Source of the DNA: Drosophila pseudoobscura
Taxonomy: Eukaryota > Arthropoda > Insecta > Diptera > Drosophilidae
Length of the DNA stretch: 64,000 nucleotides
Assembly (NCBI RefSeq): GCF_009870125.1
Contig: NC_046683.1
Location: 44,159,869 to 44,223,868, forward strand
Direction: 5' to 3'
Below are positions 33,801 through 48,800 of this stretch, one piece after another. Numbering within the stretch: position 1 is the stretch's first letter; every line of letters starts with the position of its first letter. The notes beneath the pieces were generated by a model. The model did no database searches, was not told the DNA's origin, and worked only from the letters and a program-made list of their open reading frames with translations. The position numbers and the translations under genes are program-made.

Positions 33801-36800
33801 CTATGGAAGTTCTGTGGGCAATGGTCTTGGTTGAATTAGCTGATTGTGTCTTCATGCTTTTGGTTGCTTGGCTCTGGGAACCTATCACGTTTGTTAGCTT
33901 GTTTTCTTTGGAGGTCTGTCTCTTGTATAGGCGTCCGGTGTTCTTCAGCGACTCCTTGCTGTCGCTCTGAGAACCTCTCTTGATCTGGGAATGCGCTTGG
34001 GGCTGCACCTTCTCGACGATAGAATTCTTCTGTTTTCGTTCCAAATATGTGGACTTTGTCAAGGCACTTGTCATACTTGTCTGGGTTCTGTACGTACTTT
34101 TGGTCTGAGGAGGGGCCGGCGATTTCGGCGGTGCTGGGGACTTTGGCGGAGCCGGAGAGACCCTCTGGCCCTCGGCATCGCCACTCAACCCATATCGGAT
34201 ATTGTGAGACAAAGTGGGCTGCATATATCTGTGTGTGGCAATGGGTGTCGGGGTTATCATTCGCTTCGTCTCCACATGCTCTTGACTGCTGATTTTGCTG
34301 TCGGTCTTCTTAGCAGTGCTTCCTGTAAGCTCTTTGGTAGATCGATTGGTAGTCGTCTTAGATTGTTTTGTGGCTGTCTGTTTCACTGACGAGGCAGCTG
34401 TTACTCTAGCTGACTTCGTAGACTTGGACGAGGGGCTCAACGATCGAATTGAGGTATTGTAGGGTATTCGTGTGACATCTGTTTTCACCCTAGGCCTCGG
34501 CGTGGTTGAGCGACTGCCCTCGCCTTGCGGGTGACTCTCGTAGAATATAGAACTGGATGCGGGACTGGCAGACCGCTCGAAATGTATCTCACTAATCACA
34601 CGGCTTGTGGCAGAGGCTGAGCTTGTGGTCGAAACGGAACTCGTCACCGACCTTCTCGGCTCGGATTTGGCTGGCGCTTTCGGTTTTTCCGAGACAGACG
34701 TCTTCCGCGTCACGGTTTGCTTACTAATTGGCTTCTTCTGTTTGGTCTGCGTTGAGGATGTTAAAGCCTGAGTTTTCATATCGGACTTTGGTTTTTCTTT
34801 ATCCCCCACTGTCCTCCTACTCAGAGAACTCCTTGCTGCTGATTTTGCACTGGAATCTTTCACTATTTTCCCTTTTGCCGTTTCCGACTTAGCTACCATT
34901 TTCTGCTGCGTTTTGACGGCTGGTTTCTTGGCGGGCAGTGGCGATTTTTTCTCATCATCTAAGTTAACAAAATATGCTATTGGACGAACTTCTTTGGGTT
35001 CGGCCTCCTCAATGTTACTAGGGCACAACTTTTCATCCCTAGGCCCTAAAGAATCTATCTTCGCACTATTCAATGTTTCTTCTACAATCTGCTCCACCGA
35101 CCGCTCATCTTCTGATTCCAACTGCTCCGTCACATGGCCCAAGTGGCGGTGGACCTGAACACTCTTAAGTGTTTCGTTTACTATTTTTAGTACCTCAGCA
35201 TCGCCTGCTCTCAAAGTGTCTTCCACAATCTGCTGAACGGATCTGTTTTCGCCGGAGTACGACGTGACCATGGTCTCATCATTCGAAAGTTTTGGTGTCT
35301 CCACTGCTTTTAATGGAGATTCGTGTGACCCTTCAAAAGAACGAACAGGTACCGAAAATGACTGAGTTTTGATTGTGTCTTTAAAGTAAACTGGATCTGG
35401 TTTTTTTTCAGCATGCAGAGATTTATCTCCAGCAACGACAGAAGGAGCAGCCGACGGAATTGGCTGACTGGCGGGCTTTTCTTGATGTTTGGGTGCACCA
35501 TATTCCTCAAAACTTTCATTGTCTGAATACATCGGAGGACTGGGCTTCACTAAATCCAGAGGAGACTTGGGTTTGTCTTCGGGCTTAGCTGGAAACTTAT
35601 CGTCTTTTAAAACAACTAGTGTTGGCTTCACTTTAAGTTTAAGGGCAGTTTTATCTCCAGCAGCAAGAGATGGAACAACTGATGAAATTGGCTGACTAGC
35701 CAGTTTTTCTTTGGGCTTAGGAACACCATATTCCTCATCACTTTCATCGTCTGAATACACTATGAGACTAGGCTTAGCTGAGTCCAGAGGGGACTTGGAT
35801 TTATCCTCGTGTTTAGCTGGGACCCTATCGTGTTTCAAGTCAATGGTCTTATCGTCCTTCAAGTCAATTAGATTAGGTTTGTCGTCAGTGAATGAACTTG
35901 TAATCAAATCGGAAGTCTTCGAGACCACAGTGGCAATATTTGTTTTAGTAGAACTTGCAAATTCTTCTGCCTTGAACTCAGTCAGGTCTTCAGGTTTAAG
36001 CTGAGATTCATCTCCAGCAACGAGAAATGGAACAACTGATGGAATTGGCTGACAAGCGGGCTTTTCTTGGGGTCTAGGAAAACCATATTCCTCGTCACTT
36101 TCATCGTCTGAATACACTATGAGACTAGACTTAACTGAGCCAAGAGGGGACTTGGGCTTATCACCGTGCTTAGCTTGGACCCTATCGTCTTTCAAGTCAA
36201 TGGGCTTATCGTCCTCCAAGTCTGTTAGTTTAGGTTTGTCGTCAGTGAATGAACTTGTAATCAAATCGGAAGTCTTCGAGACCACAGTGGCAATATTTGT
36301 TTTAGTATAGCTTGCAAATTCTTCTGCCTTGGACACAGTCACCGTTTCTAGTTTAAGGATGTCTTTAAGAGGAGATTTATCTCCAGAAACTACAGAAGAA
36401 ACAAACGAAGGGAGTGGCTTTTCTTGGGGCCTAAGATCACCAAATTCTTCATCGCTTTTATCGTCTGAAGATACGACTGGACTGGGCTTAACTGAAGCAA
36501 GGGGGGACTTAAGCTTATCCTCAGGTTTAGCTGGGACCTTTTCGTTCTTCAAGTCAACTGGTTTTGCTTTCTCTTCAGTTTTAAGCGGAGATTTATCTCC
36601 AGCACCAACAGAAGGAACAACCGAACTAGAACTAGGCATAACTGAATCCAGAGGGGACGTTGGTTTGTCTTCGGGTTTAGCTTGGATCTTATCTTCTTTC
36701 AAGTCAATGGATGCTGGTTTCTCGTCAGGTTTAAGCGGAGATTTATCTAAAGCAACGAGAGATGGAACAACTGATGGAATTGGCTGACAAGCGGGCTTTT

Positions 36801-39800
36801 CTTGGGGTCTAGGAAAACCATATTCCTCGTCACTTTCATCGTCTGAATACACTATGAGACTAGACTTAACTGAGTCAAGACGGGACTTGGGTTTATCCTC
36901 GTGCTTAGCTTGGACCCTATCGTCTTTCAAGTCAATGGGCTTATCGTCCTCCAAGTCAGTTAGTTTGGGTTTGTCGTCAGTGAATGAACTTGTAATCAAA
37001 TCGGAAGTCTTCGAGACCACAGTGGCAATATTTGTTTTAGTGGAACTTGCAAATTCTTCTGCCTTGGACACAGTCACCGTTTCTAGTTTAGGGATGTCTT
37101 TAAGAGGAGATTTATCTCCAGAAACTACAGAAGAAACAAACGAAGGGAGTGGCTGTTCTTGGGGTACACGTTCCCCAAATTCTTCATCGCTTTTATCATC
37201 TGAATACATCGTAGGACTGGGCTTAACGGAATCCAGAAGGGACTTGGGTTTGTCTTCGGGTTTAGCTGGGATCTTATCGTCTTTCAAGACAACTGGTACT
37301 GGTTTCTCATCAGGTTTAAGAGGAGATTTATCTGAAGCAACGAGAGATGGAACAACTGATGGAATTGGATGACTAGCGGGATTTTTTTGTGGTCTATCGC
37401 TTTCATCGTCTGAATAAACTATGAGATTAGACCTAACTGAGTCAAGAGGGGACTTGGGTTTATCCTCGTGTTTAGCCTGGACCCTATCATCTTTCAAGTC
37501 TATGGGCTTATCGTCCTCCAAGTCAGTTAGTTTAGGTTTGTCGTCAGTGAATGAACTTGTAATCAAATCGGAAGTCTTCGAGACCACAGTGGCAATATTT
37601 GTTTTAGTAGAACTTGCAAATTCTTCTGCCTTGAACTCAGTCACCGTTTCTATTTCAAGGATGTCTTTAAAAGGAGATTTATCTCCAGAAACTACAGAAG
37701 AAACAAACGAAGGGAGTGGCTGTTCTTGGAGTACACGTTCGCCAAATTCTTCATCGCTTTCATCATCTGAATACATCGTTGGACTGGGCTTAACTGAATC
37801 CAGAAGGGACTTGGGTTTGTCTTCGGGTTTAGCTGGGATTTTATCGTCCTTTATGATAACTGGTGCTGGTTTCTCTTCAGGTTTAAGAGGAGATTTATCT
37901 AAAGCAACGAGAGATGGAACAACTGATGGAATTGGCTGACAAGCGGGCTTTTCTTGGGGTCTAGGAAAACCATATTCCTCGTCACTTTCATCGTCTGAAT
38001 ACACTATGAGACTAGACTTAACTGAGTCAAGAGGGGACTTGGGTTTATCCCCGTGCTTAGCTTGGACCCTATCGTCTTTCAAGTCAATGGGCTTATCGTC
38101 CTCCAAGTCAGTTAGTTTAGGTTTGTCGTCAGTGAATGAACTTGTAATCAAATCGGAAGTCTTCGAGACCACAGTGGCAATATTTGTTTTAGTATAGCTT
38201 GCAAATTCTTCTGCCTTGGACACAGTCACCGTTTCTAGTTTAAGGATATCTTTAAGAGGAGATTTATCTCCAGAAACTACAGAAGAAACAAACGCAGGTA
38301 GTGGCTTTTCTTGGGGTCTACGATCACCAAACTCTTCATCGCTTTCATCATCTGAATACATCGCAGGACTGGGCTTAACTGAATCCAGAGGGGACTTGGG
38401 TTTGTCTTCGGGTTTAGCTGAGATCTTGTCGTCTTTCAAGACAACTGGTGCTGATTTCTCTTCAGGTTTAAGAGGAGATTTATCTCCAGCAACGAGATAT
38501 GGATCAGCTGATGGAATTGGCTGACTAGCGGGCTTTTCTTGGAGTCTAGGAAAACCATATTCCTCGTCACATTCATCGTCTGAATACACTATGAGACTAG
38601 ACTTAACTGAGTCAAGAGGGGACTTGGGTTTATCCTCGTGCTTAGCTTGGACCCTATCGTCTTTCAAGTCAATGGGCTTATCGTCCTCCAAGTCAGTTAG
38701 TTTAGCTTTGTCGTCAGTGAATGAACTTGTAATCAAATCGGAAGTCTTCGAGACCACAGTGGCAATATTTGTTTTAGTATAGCTTGCAAATTCTTCTGCC
38801 TTGGACACAGTCACCGTTTCTAGTTTAACGATGTCTTTAAGAGGAGATTTATCTCCAGGAACTACAGAAGGAACAAACGAAGGGAGTGGCTGTTCTTGGG
38901 GAATACGTTCACCAAATTCTTCATCACTTTCATCATCTGAATACATCGTAGGACTGGGCTTAACTGAATCCAGAAGGGACTTGGGTTTGTCTTCGGGTTT
39001 AGCTGGGATCTTATCGTCTTTTATCACAACTGATGCTGGTTTCTCTTCAGGTTTAAGAGGAGATTTATTTAAAGCAACGAGAGATGGAACAACTGATAGA
39101 ATTGGCTGACAAGCGGGCTTTTCTTGGAGTCTAGGAAAACCATATTCCTCGTCACTTTCATCGTCTGAATACACTATGAGACTAGACTTAACTGAGTCAA
39201 GAGGGGACTTGGGTTTATCCTCGTGCTTAGCTTGGACCCTATCGTCTTTCAAGTCAATGGGCTTATCGTCCTCCAAGTCAGTTAGTTTAGGTTTGTCGTC
39301 AGTGAATGAACTTGTAATCAAATCGGAAGTCTTCGAGACCACAGTGGCAATATTTGTTTTAGTATAGCTTGCAAATTCTTCTGCCTTGGACACAGTCACC
39401 GTTTCTAGTTTAAGGATATCTTTAAGAGGAGATTTATCTCCAGAAACTACAGAAGAAACAAACGCAGGTAGTGGCTTTTCTTGGGGTCTACGATCACCAA
39501 ACTCTTCATCGCTTTCATCATCTGAATACATCGCAGGACTGGGCTTAACTGAATCCAGAGGGGACTTGGGTTTGTCTTCGGGTTTAGCTGGGATCTTGTC
39601 GTCTTTCAAGACAACTGGTGCTGATTTCTTTTCAGGTTTAAGAGGAGATTTTTCTAAAGCAACGAGAGATGGAACAACTGATGGAATTGGCTGACTAGCG
39701 GGCTTTTCTTGGGGTCTAGGAACTCCATATTCCTCATCGCTTTCATCGTCTGAATACACTGTACGACTGGGCTTAACTGAATCCAGAGGGGACTTGGGTT

Positions 39801-42800
39801 TGTCTTCGGGTTTTGCTGGGATCTTACCGTCTTTCAAGTCAGCTGATGCTGGTTTCTCTTCAGTTTTAAGCGGAGATTTATCTCCAGCAACGATAGATGG
39901 AACAACTGATGGAATTGGCTGACTAGCGAACTTTTCTTGGGGTCTAGGAACACCATATTCCTCATCACTTTTTACTGAGTCCAGAGGGGACTTGGGTTTG
40001 TCTTCGGGTTTAGCTGGGATCTTATCGTCTTTTAGGACAACTGGTGCCGATTTCTCTTCAGGTTTAAGAGGAGATTTATCTAAAGCAACGAGAGATGGAA
40101 CAACTGATGGAATTGGCTGACTAGCGGGCTTTTCTTGGGGTCTAGGAACTCCATATTCCTCATCGCTTTCATCGTCTGAATGCACTGTGCGACTGGGCTT
40201 AACTGAATCCAGAGGGGAACTGGATTTGTCTTCGGGTTTAGCTGGGATCTTATCGTCTTTTAAGACAACTGGTGCCGATTTCTCTTCAGGTTTAAGAGGA
40301 GATTTATCTAAAGCAACGAGAGATGGAACAACTGATGGAATTGGCTGACTAGCGAGCTTTTCTTGGGGTCTAGGAACTCCATATTCTTCATCGCTTTCAT
40401 CGTCTGAATACACTGTACGACTGGGCTTAACTGAATCCAGAGGGGACCTGGGTTTGTCTTCGGGTTTTGCGGGGATCTTATCGTCTTTCAAGACAACTGG
40501 TGCTGGTTTTTCTTCAGGTTTAAGCGGAGATTTATCTCCAGCAACGAGATATGGATCAGCTGATTGAATTGGCTGACTAGCGGGATTTTCTTGTGGTCTA
40601 GGAACACGATATTCCTCATCGCTTTCATCGTCTGAATACACTATGAGACTAGAGTTAAGTGAGTCAAGAGGGGACTTGGGTTTATCCTCGTGCTTAGCTT
40701 GGACCCTATCGTCTTTCAAGTCAATGGGCTTATCGTCCTCCAAGTCAGTTAGTTTGGGTTTGTCGTCAGTGAATGAACTTGTAATCAAATCGGAAGTCTT
40801 CGAGACCACAGTGGCAATATTTGTTTTAGTATAGCTTGCAAATTCTTCTGCCTTGGACACAGTCACCGTTTCTAGTTTAAGGATATCTTTAAGAGGAGAT
40901 TTATCTCCAGAAACTACAGAAGAAACAAACGCAGGTAGTGGCTTTTCTTGGGGTCTACGATCACCAAATTCTTTATCGCTTTCATCATCTGAATACATCG
41001 CAGGACTGGGCTCAACTGAATCCAGAGGGGACTTGGGTTTGTCTTCGGGTTTAGCTGGGATCTTGTCGTCTTTCAAGACAACTGGTGCTGATTTCTCTTC
41101 AGGTTTAAGAGGAGATTTTTCTAAAGCAACGAGAGATGGAACAACTGATGGAATTGGCTGACTAGCGGGCTTTTCTTGGGGTCTAGGAACTCCATATTCC
41201 TCATCGCTTTCATCGTCTGAATACACTGTACGACTGGGCTTAACTGAATCCAGAGGGGACTTGGGTTTGTCTTCGGGTTTTGCTGGGATCTTACCGTCTT
41301 TCAAGTCAGTTGATGCTGGTTTCTCTTCAGTTTTAAGCGGAGATTTATCTCCAGCAACGATAGATGGAACAACTGATGGAATTGGCTGACTAGCGAGCTT
41401 TTCTTGGGGTCTAGGAACACCATATTCCTCATCACTTTTTACTGAGTCCAGAGGGGACTTGGGTTTGTCTTCGGGTTTAGCTGGGATCTTATCGTCTTTT
41501 AAGGTAACTGGTGCTGATTTCTCTTCCGGTTTAAGAGGAGATTTATCTAAAGCAACGAGAGATGGAACAACTGATGGAATTGGCTGACTAGCGGGCTTTT
41601 CTTGGGGTCTAGGAACTCCATATTCCTCATCGCTTTCATCGTCTGAATACACTGTGCGACTGGGCTTAACTGAATCCAGAGGGGAACTGGATTTGTCTTC
41701 GGGTTTAGCTGGGATCTTATCGTCTTTTAAGACAGCTGGTGCCGATTTCTCTTTAGGTTTAAGAGGAGATTTATCTAAAGCAACGAGAGATGGAACAACT
41801 GATGGAATTGGCTGACTAGCGGGCTTTTCTTGGGGTCTAGGAACTCCATATTCCTCATCGCTTTCATCGTCTGAATACACTGTACGACTGGGCTTAACTG
41901 GATCCAGAGGGGACCTGGCTTTGTCTTCGGATTTTGCGGGGATCTTATCGTCTTTCAAGACAACTGGTGCTGGTTTTTCTTCAGGTTTAAGCGAAGATTT
42001 ATCTCCAGCAACGAGATATGGATCAGCTGATGGAATTGGCTGACTAGCGGGCTTTCCTTGGGGTCTAGGATCACCATATTCCTCATCGCTTTTTACTGAG
42101 TCCAGAGGGGACTTGGGTTTGTCTTTGGGCTTAGCTGGGATCTTATCGTCTTTTAAGGCAACTTGTGCTGATTTCTCTTCCGGCTTAAGAGGAGATTTAT
42201 CTAAAGCAACGAGAGATGGAACAACTGATGGAATTGGCTGACTTGCGGGCTTTTCTTGGGGTCTAGGAACTCCATATTCCTCATCGCTTTCATCGTCTGC
42301 ATACACTGTGCGACTGGGCTTAACTGAATCCAGAGGGGACCTGGGTTTGTCTTCGGGTTTAGCTGGGATCTTATCGTCTTTTAAGACAACTGGTGCCGAT
42401 TTCTCTTCAGGTTTAAGAGTAGATTTATCTAAAGCAACGAGAGACGGAACAACTGATGGAATTGGCTGACTAGCGGGCTTTTCTTGGGGTCTAGGAACTC
42501 CATATTTCTCATCGCTTTCATCGTCTGAATACACTGTACGACTGGGCTTAACTGAATCCAGAGGGGACCTGGGTTTGTCTTCGGGTTTAGCTGGGATCGT
42601 ATCGTCTTTTAAGACAACTGGTGCTGATTTCTCTTCCGGTTTAAGAGGAGATTTATCTAAAGCAACGAGAGATGGAACAACTGATGGAATTGGCTGACTA
42701 GCGGGCTTTTCTTGGGCTCTAGGAACTCCATATTCCTCATCGCTTTCATCGTCTGAATACACTGTACGACTGGGCTTAACTGAATCCAGAGGGGAACTGG

Positions 42801-45800
42801 GTTTGTCTTCGGGTTTAGCTGGGATCTTATCGTCTTTTAAGACAACTGGTGCCGATTTCTCTTCAGGTTTAAGAGGAGATTTATCTAAAGCAACGAGAGA
42901 TGGAACAACTGATGGAATTGGCTGACTAGCGGGCTTTTCTTGGGGTCTAGGAACTCCATATTCCTCATCGCTTTCATCGTCTGAATACACTGTACGACTG
43001 GGCTTAACTGAATCCAGAGGGGACTTGGGTTTGTCTTCGGGTTTAGCTGGGATCTTATCGTCTTTTAAGGCAACTGGTGCTGGTTTTTCTTCAGGTTTAA
43101 GCGGAGATTTATCTCCAGCAACGAGATATGGATCAGCTGATTGAATTGGCTGACTAGCGGGATTTTCTTGTGGTCTAGGAACTCCATATTCCTCATCGCT
43201 TTCATCGTCTGAATACACTGTGAGACTAGGCTTAACTGAGTCCAGAGGGGACTTGGGTTTATCCTCGTGCTTAGCTTGGACCCTATCGTCTTTCAAGTCA
43301 ATGGGCTTATCGTCCTCCAAGTCAGTTAGTTTGGGTTTGTCGTCAGTGAATGAACTTGTAATCAAATCGGAAGTCTTCGAGACCACAGTGGCAATATTTG
43401 TTTTAGTAAAACTTGCAAATTCTTCAGCCTTGAACTCAGTCACCGTTTTTAGTTTAAGGATGTCTTTAAGAGGAGATTTATCTCCAGGAACTACAGAAGG
43501 AACAAACGAAGGGAGTGGCTGTTCTTGGGGAATACGTTCACCAAATTCTTCATCACTTTCATCATCTGAATACATCGTAGGACTGGGCTTAACTGAATCC
43601 AGAAGGGACTTGGGTTTGTCTTCGGGTTTAGCTGGGATCTTATCGTCCTTTATGACAACTGGTGCTGGTTTCTTTTCAGGTTTAAGAGGAGATTTATCTA
43701 AAGCAACGAGAGATGGAACAACTGATGGAATTGGCTGACAAGCGGGCTTTTCTTGGGGTCTAGGAAAACCATATTCCTCGTCACTTTCATCATCTGAATA
43801 CACTATGAGACTAGACTTAACTGAGTCAAGAGGGGACTTGGGTTTATCACCGTGCTTAGCTTGGACCCTATCGTCTTTCAAGTCAATGGGCTTATCGTCC
43901 TCCAAGTCAGTTAGTTTGGGTTTGTCGTCAGTGAATGAACTTGTAATCAAATCGGAAGTCTTCGAGACCACAGTGGCAATATTTGTTTTAGTATAGCTTG
44001 CAAATTCTTCTGCCTTGGACACAGTCACCGTTTCTAGTTTAAGGATATCTTTAAGAGGAGATTTATCTCCAGAAACTACAGAAGAAACAAACGCAGGTAG
44101 TGGCTTTTCTTGGGGTCTACGATCACCAAATTCTTCATCGCTTTCATCATCTGAATACATCGCAGGACTGGGCTTTACTGAATCCAGAGGGGACTTGGGT
44201 TTGTCTTCGGGTTTAGCTGGGATCTTGTCGTCTTTCAAGACAACTGGTGCTGATTTCTCTTCAGGTTTAAGAGGAGATTTTTCTAAAGCAACGAGAGATG
44301 GAACAACTGATGGAATTGGCTGACTAGCGGGCTTTTCTTGGGGTCTAGGAACACCATATTCCTCATCGCTTTCATCGTCTGAATACACTGTACGACTGGG
44401 CTTTACTGAATCCAGAGGGAACTTGGGTTTGTCTTCGGGTTTCGCTGGGATCTTACCGTCTTTCAAGTCAGCTGATGCTGGTTTCTCTTCAGTTTTAAGC
44501 GGAGATTTATCTCCAGCAACGATAGATGGAACAACTGATGGAATTGGCTGACTAGCGGGCTTTTCTTGGGGTCTAGGAACACCATATTCCTCATCGCTTT
44601 TTACTGAGTACAGAGGGGACTTGGGTTTGTCTTCGGGCTTAGCTGGGATCTTATCGTCTTTTAAGACAACTGGTGCTGATTTCTCTTCCGGCTTAAGAGG
44701 AGATTTATCTAAAGCAACGAGAGATGGAACAGCTGATGGAATTGGCTGACTAGCGGGCTTTTCTTGGGGTCTAGGAACTCCATATTCCTCATCGCTTTCA
44801 TCGTCTGAATACACTGTACGACTGGGCTTAGCTGAATCCAGAGGGGACTTGGGTTTGTCTTCGGGTTTAGCTGGGATCTTGTCGTCTTTCAAGACAACTG
44901 GTGCTGATATCTCTTCAGGTTTAAGAGGAGATTTATCTAAAGCAACGAGAGATGGAACAACTGATGGAATTGGCTGACTAGCGGGCTTTTCTTGGGGTCT
45001 AGAAACTCCATATTCCTCATCGTTTTCATCGTCTGAATACACTGTACGACTGGGCTTAACTGAATCCAGAGGGGACCTGGGTGTGTCTTCGGATTTAGCT
45101 GGGATCTTATCGTCTTTTAAGACAACTGGCGCTGATTTCTCTTCTGGTTTAAGAGGAGATTTATCTAAAGCAACGAGAGATGGAACAACTGATGGAATTG
45201 GCAAACTAGCGGGCTTTTCTTGGGGTCTAGGAACTCCATATTCCTCATCGCTTTCATCGTCTGAATACACTGTACGACTGGGCTTAACTGAATCCAGAGG
45301 GGACCTGGGTTTGTCTTCGGATTTTGCGGGGATCTTATCGTCTTTCAAGACAACTGGTGCTGGTTTTTCTTCAGGTTTAAGCGGAGATTTATCTCCAGCA
45401 ACGAGATATGGATCAGCTGATGGTATTGGCTGACTAGCGGGCTTTCCTTGGGGTCTAGGATCACCATATTCCTCTTCACTTTCATCGTCTGAATACACTA
45501 TGAGACTAGACTTAACTGAGTCTAGAGGGGACTTGGGTTTATCCTCGTGCTTAGCTTGGACCCTATCGTCTTTCAAGTCAATGGGCTTATCGTCCTCCAA
45601 GTCAGTTAGTTTGGGTTTGTCGTCAGTGAATGAACTTGTAATCAAATCGGAAGTCTTCGAGACCACAGTGGCAATATTTGTTTTAGTAAAACCTGCAAAT
45701 TCTTCAGCCTTGAACTCAGTCACCGTTTTTAGTTTAAGGATGTCTTTAAGAGGAGATTTATCTCCAGGATCTACAGAAGGAACAAACGAAGGGAGTGGCT

Positions 45801-48800
45801 GTTCTTGGGGAATACGTTCACCAAATTCTTCATCACTTTCATCATCTGAATACATCGTAGGACTGGGCTTAACTGAATCCAGAAGGGACTTGGGTTTGTC
45901 TTCGGGTTTAGCTGGGATCTTATCGTCTTTCAAGACAACTGGTGCTGGTTTCTCTCCAGGTTTAAGAGGAGATTTATCTCCAGCAACGAGATATGGATCA
46001 GCTGATGGAATTGGCTGACTAGCGAGCTTTCCTTGGGGTCTAGGATCACCATATTCCTCTTCACTTTCATCGTCTGAATACACTATGAGACTAGACTTAA
46101 CTGAGTCCAGAGGGGACTTGGGTTTATCACCGTGCTTAGCTTGGACCCTATCGTCTTTCAAGTCAATGGGCTTATCGTCCTCCAAGTCAGTTAGTTTGGG
46201 TTTGTCGTCAGTGAATGAACTTGTAATCAAATCGGAAGTCTTCGAGACCACAGTGGCAATATTTGTTTTAGTATAGCTTGCAAATTCTTCTGCCTTGGAC
46301 ACAGTCACCGTTTCTAGTTTAAGGATGTCTTTAAGAGGAGATTTATCTCCAGAAACTACAGAAGAAACAAACGAAGGGAGTGGCTGTTCTTGGGGTATAC
46401 GTTCACCAAATTCTTCATCGCTTTCATCATCTGAATACATCGTAGGACTGGGCTTAACTGAATCCAGAGGGGACTTGGGTTTGTCTTCGGGTTTAGCTGG
46501 GATCTTGTCGTCTTTCAAGACAACTGGTGCTGATTTCTCTTCGGGTTTAGAAGGAGATGTTTCTAAAGCAACGAGAGATGGAACAACTGATGGAATTGGC
46601 GGACTAGCGGGCTTTTCTTGGGGTGTAGCAACACCATATTCCTCATCGCTTTCATCGTCTGAATACACAGTACGACTGACCTTTACTGAGTCCAGAGGGG
46701 ACTTGCGATAAACTTCGGATTTTGCTGAGATCTTATCGTCTTTCAAGACAACTGGTGCCGGGTTCTCCTCAGACTTAAGCGGAGATTTATCTCCAGCAAC
46801 GATATATGGATCAGCTGATGGAACTGGCTGACTAGCGGGCTTTTCTTGGGGTGTAGGAACACCATATTCCTCATCGCTTTTTGCTGAGTCCAGAGGGGAC
46901 TTGGGTTTGTCTTCGGGTTTAGCTGGGATCTTATCGTCTTTAAAGACAACTGGTGCTGGTTTCTTTTCAGGTTTAAGAGATTTATCTAAAGCAACGACAG
47001 ATGGAACAACTGATGGAATTGGCTGACTAGCGGGCTTTTCTTGGGGTCTAAGAACATCATATTCCTCATCGCTTTTTACTGAGTCCAGGGGGGACTTGGG
47101 TTTGTCTTCGGGTTTAGCTGGGATCTTATCGTCTTTTAAGACAACTGGTGCTGGTTTCTCTTCAGGTTTAAGAGGAGATTTATCTAAAGCAACGAGAGAT
47201 GGAACAACTGATGGAATTGGCTGACTAGCGGGCTTTCCTTGGGGTCTAGGATCACCATATTCCTCTTCACTTTCATCGTCTGAATACACTATGAGACTAG
47301 ACTTAACTGAGTCTAGAGGGGACTTGGGTTTATCCTCGTGCTTAGCTTGGACCCTATCGTCTTTCAAGTCAATGGGCTTATCGTCCTCCAAGTCAGTTAG
47401 TTTGGGTTTGTCGTCAGTGAATGAACTTGTAATCAAATCGGAAGTCTTCGAGACCACAGTGGCAATATTTGTTTTAGTAAAACCTGCAAATTCTTCAGCC
47501 TTGAACTCAGTCACCGTTTTTAGTTTAAGGATGTCTTTAAGAGGAGATTTATCTCCAGGATCTACAGAAGGAACAAACGAAGGGAGTGGCTGTTCTTGGG
47601 GAATACGTTCACCAAATTCTTCATCACTTTCATCATCTGAATACATCGTAGGACTGGGCTTAACTGAATCCAGAAGGGACTTGGGTTTGTCTTCGGGTTT
47701 AGCTGGGATCTTATCGTCTTTCAAGACAACTGGTGCTGGTTTCTCTCCAGGTTTAAGAGGAGATTTATCTCCAGCAACGAGATATGGATCAGCTGATGGA
47801 ATTGGCTGACTAGCGAGCTTTCCTTGGGGTCTAGGATCACCATATTCCTCTTCACTTTCATCGTCTGAATACACTATGAGACTAGACTTAACTGAGTCCA
47901 GAGGGGACTTGGGTTTATCACCGTGCTTAGCTTGGACCCTATCGTCTTTCAAGTCAATGGGCTTATCGTCCTCCAAGTCAGTTAGTTTGGGTTTGTCGTC
48001 AGTGAATGAACTTGTAATCAAATCGGAAGTCTTCGAGACCACAGTGGCAATATTTGTTTTAGTATAGCTTGCAAATTCTTCTGCCTTGGACACAGTCACC
48101 GTTTCTAGTTTAAGGATGTCTTTAAGAGGAGATTTATCTCCAGAAACTACAGAAGAAACAAACGAAGGGAGTGGCTGTTCTTGGGGTATACGTTCACCAA
48201 ATTCTTCATCGCTTTCATCATCTGAATACATCGTAGGACTGGGCTTAACTGAATCCAGAGGGGACTTGGGTTTGTCTTCGGGTTTAGCTGGGATCTTGTC
48301 GTCTTTCAAGACAACTGGTGCTGATTTCTCTTCGGGTTTAGAAGGAGATGTTTCTAAAGCAACGAGAGATGGAACAACTGATGGAATTGGCGGACTAGCG
48401 GGCTTTTCTTGGGGTGTAGCAACACCATATTCCTCATCGCTTTCATCGTCTGAATACACAGTACGACTGACCTTTACTGAGTCCAGAGGGGACTTGCGAT
48501 AAACTTCGGATTTTGCTGAGATCTTATCGTCTTTCAAGACAACTGGTGCCGGGTTCTCCTCAGACTTAAGCGGAGATTTATCTCCAGCAACGATATATGG
48601 ATCAGCTGATGGAACTGGCTGACTAGCGGGCTTTTCTTGGGGTGTAGGAACACCATATTCCTCATCGCTTTTTGCTGAGTCCAGAGGGGACTTGGGTTTG
48701 TCTTCGGGTTTAGCTGGGATCTTATCGTCTTTAAAGACAACTGGTGCTGGTTTCTTTTCAGGTTTAAGAGATTTATCTAAAGCAACGACAGATGGAACAA

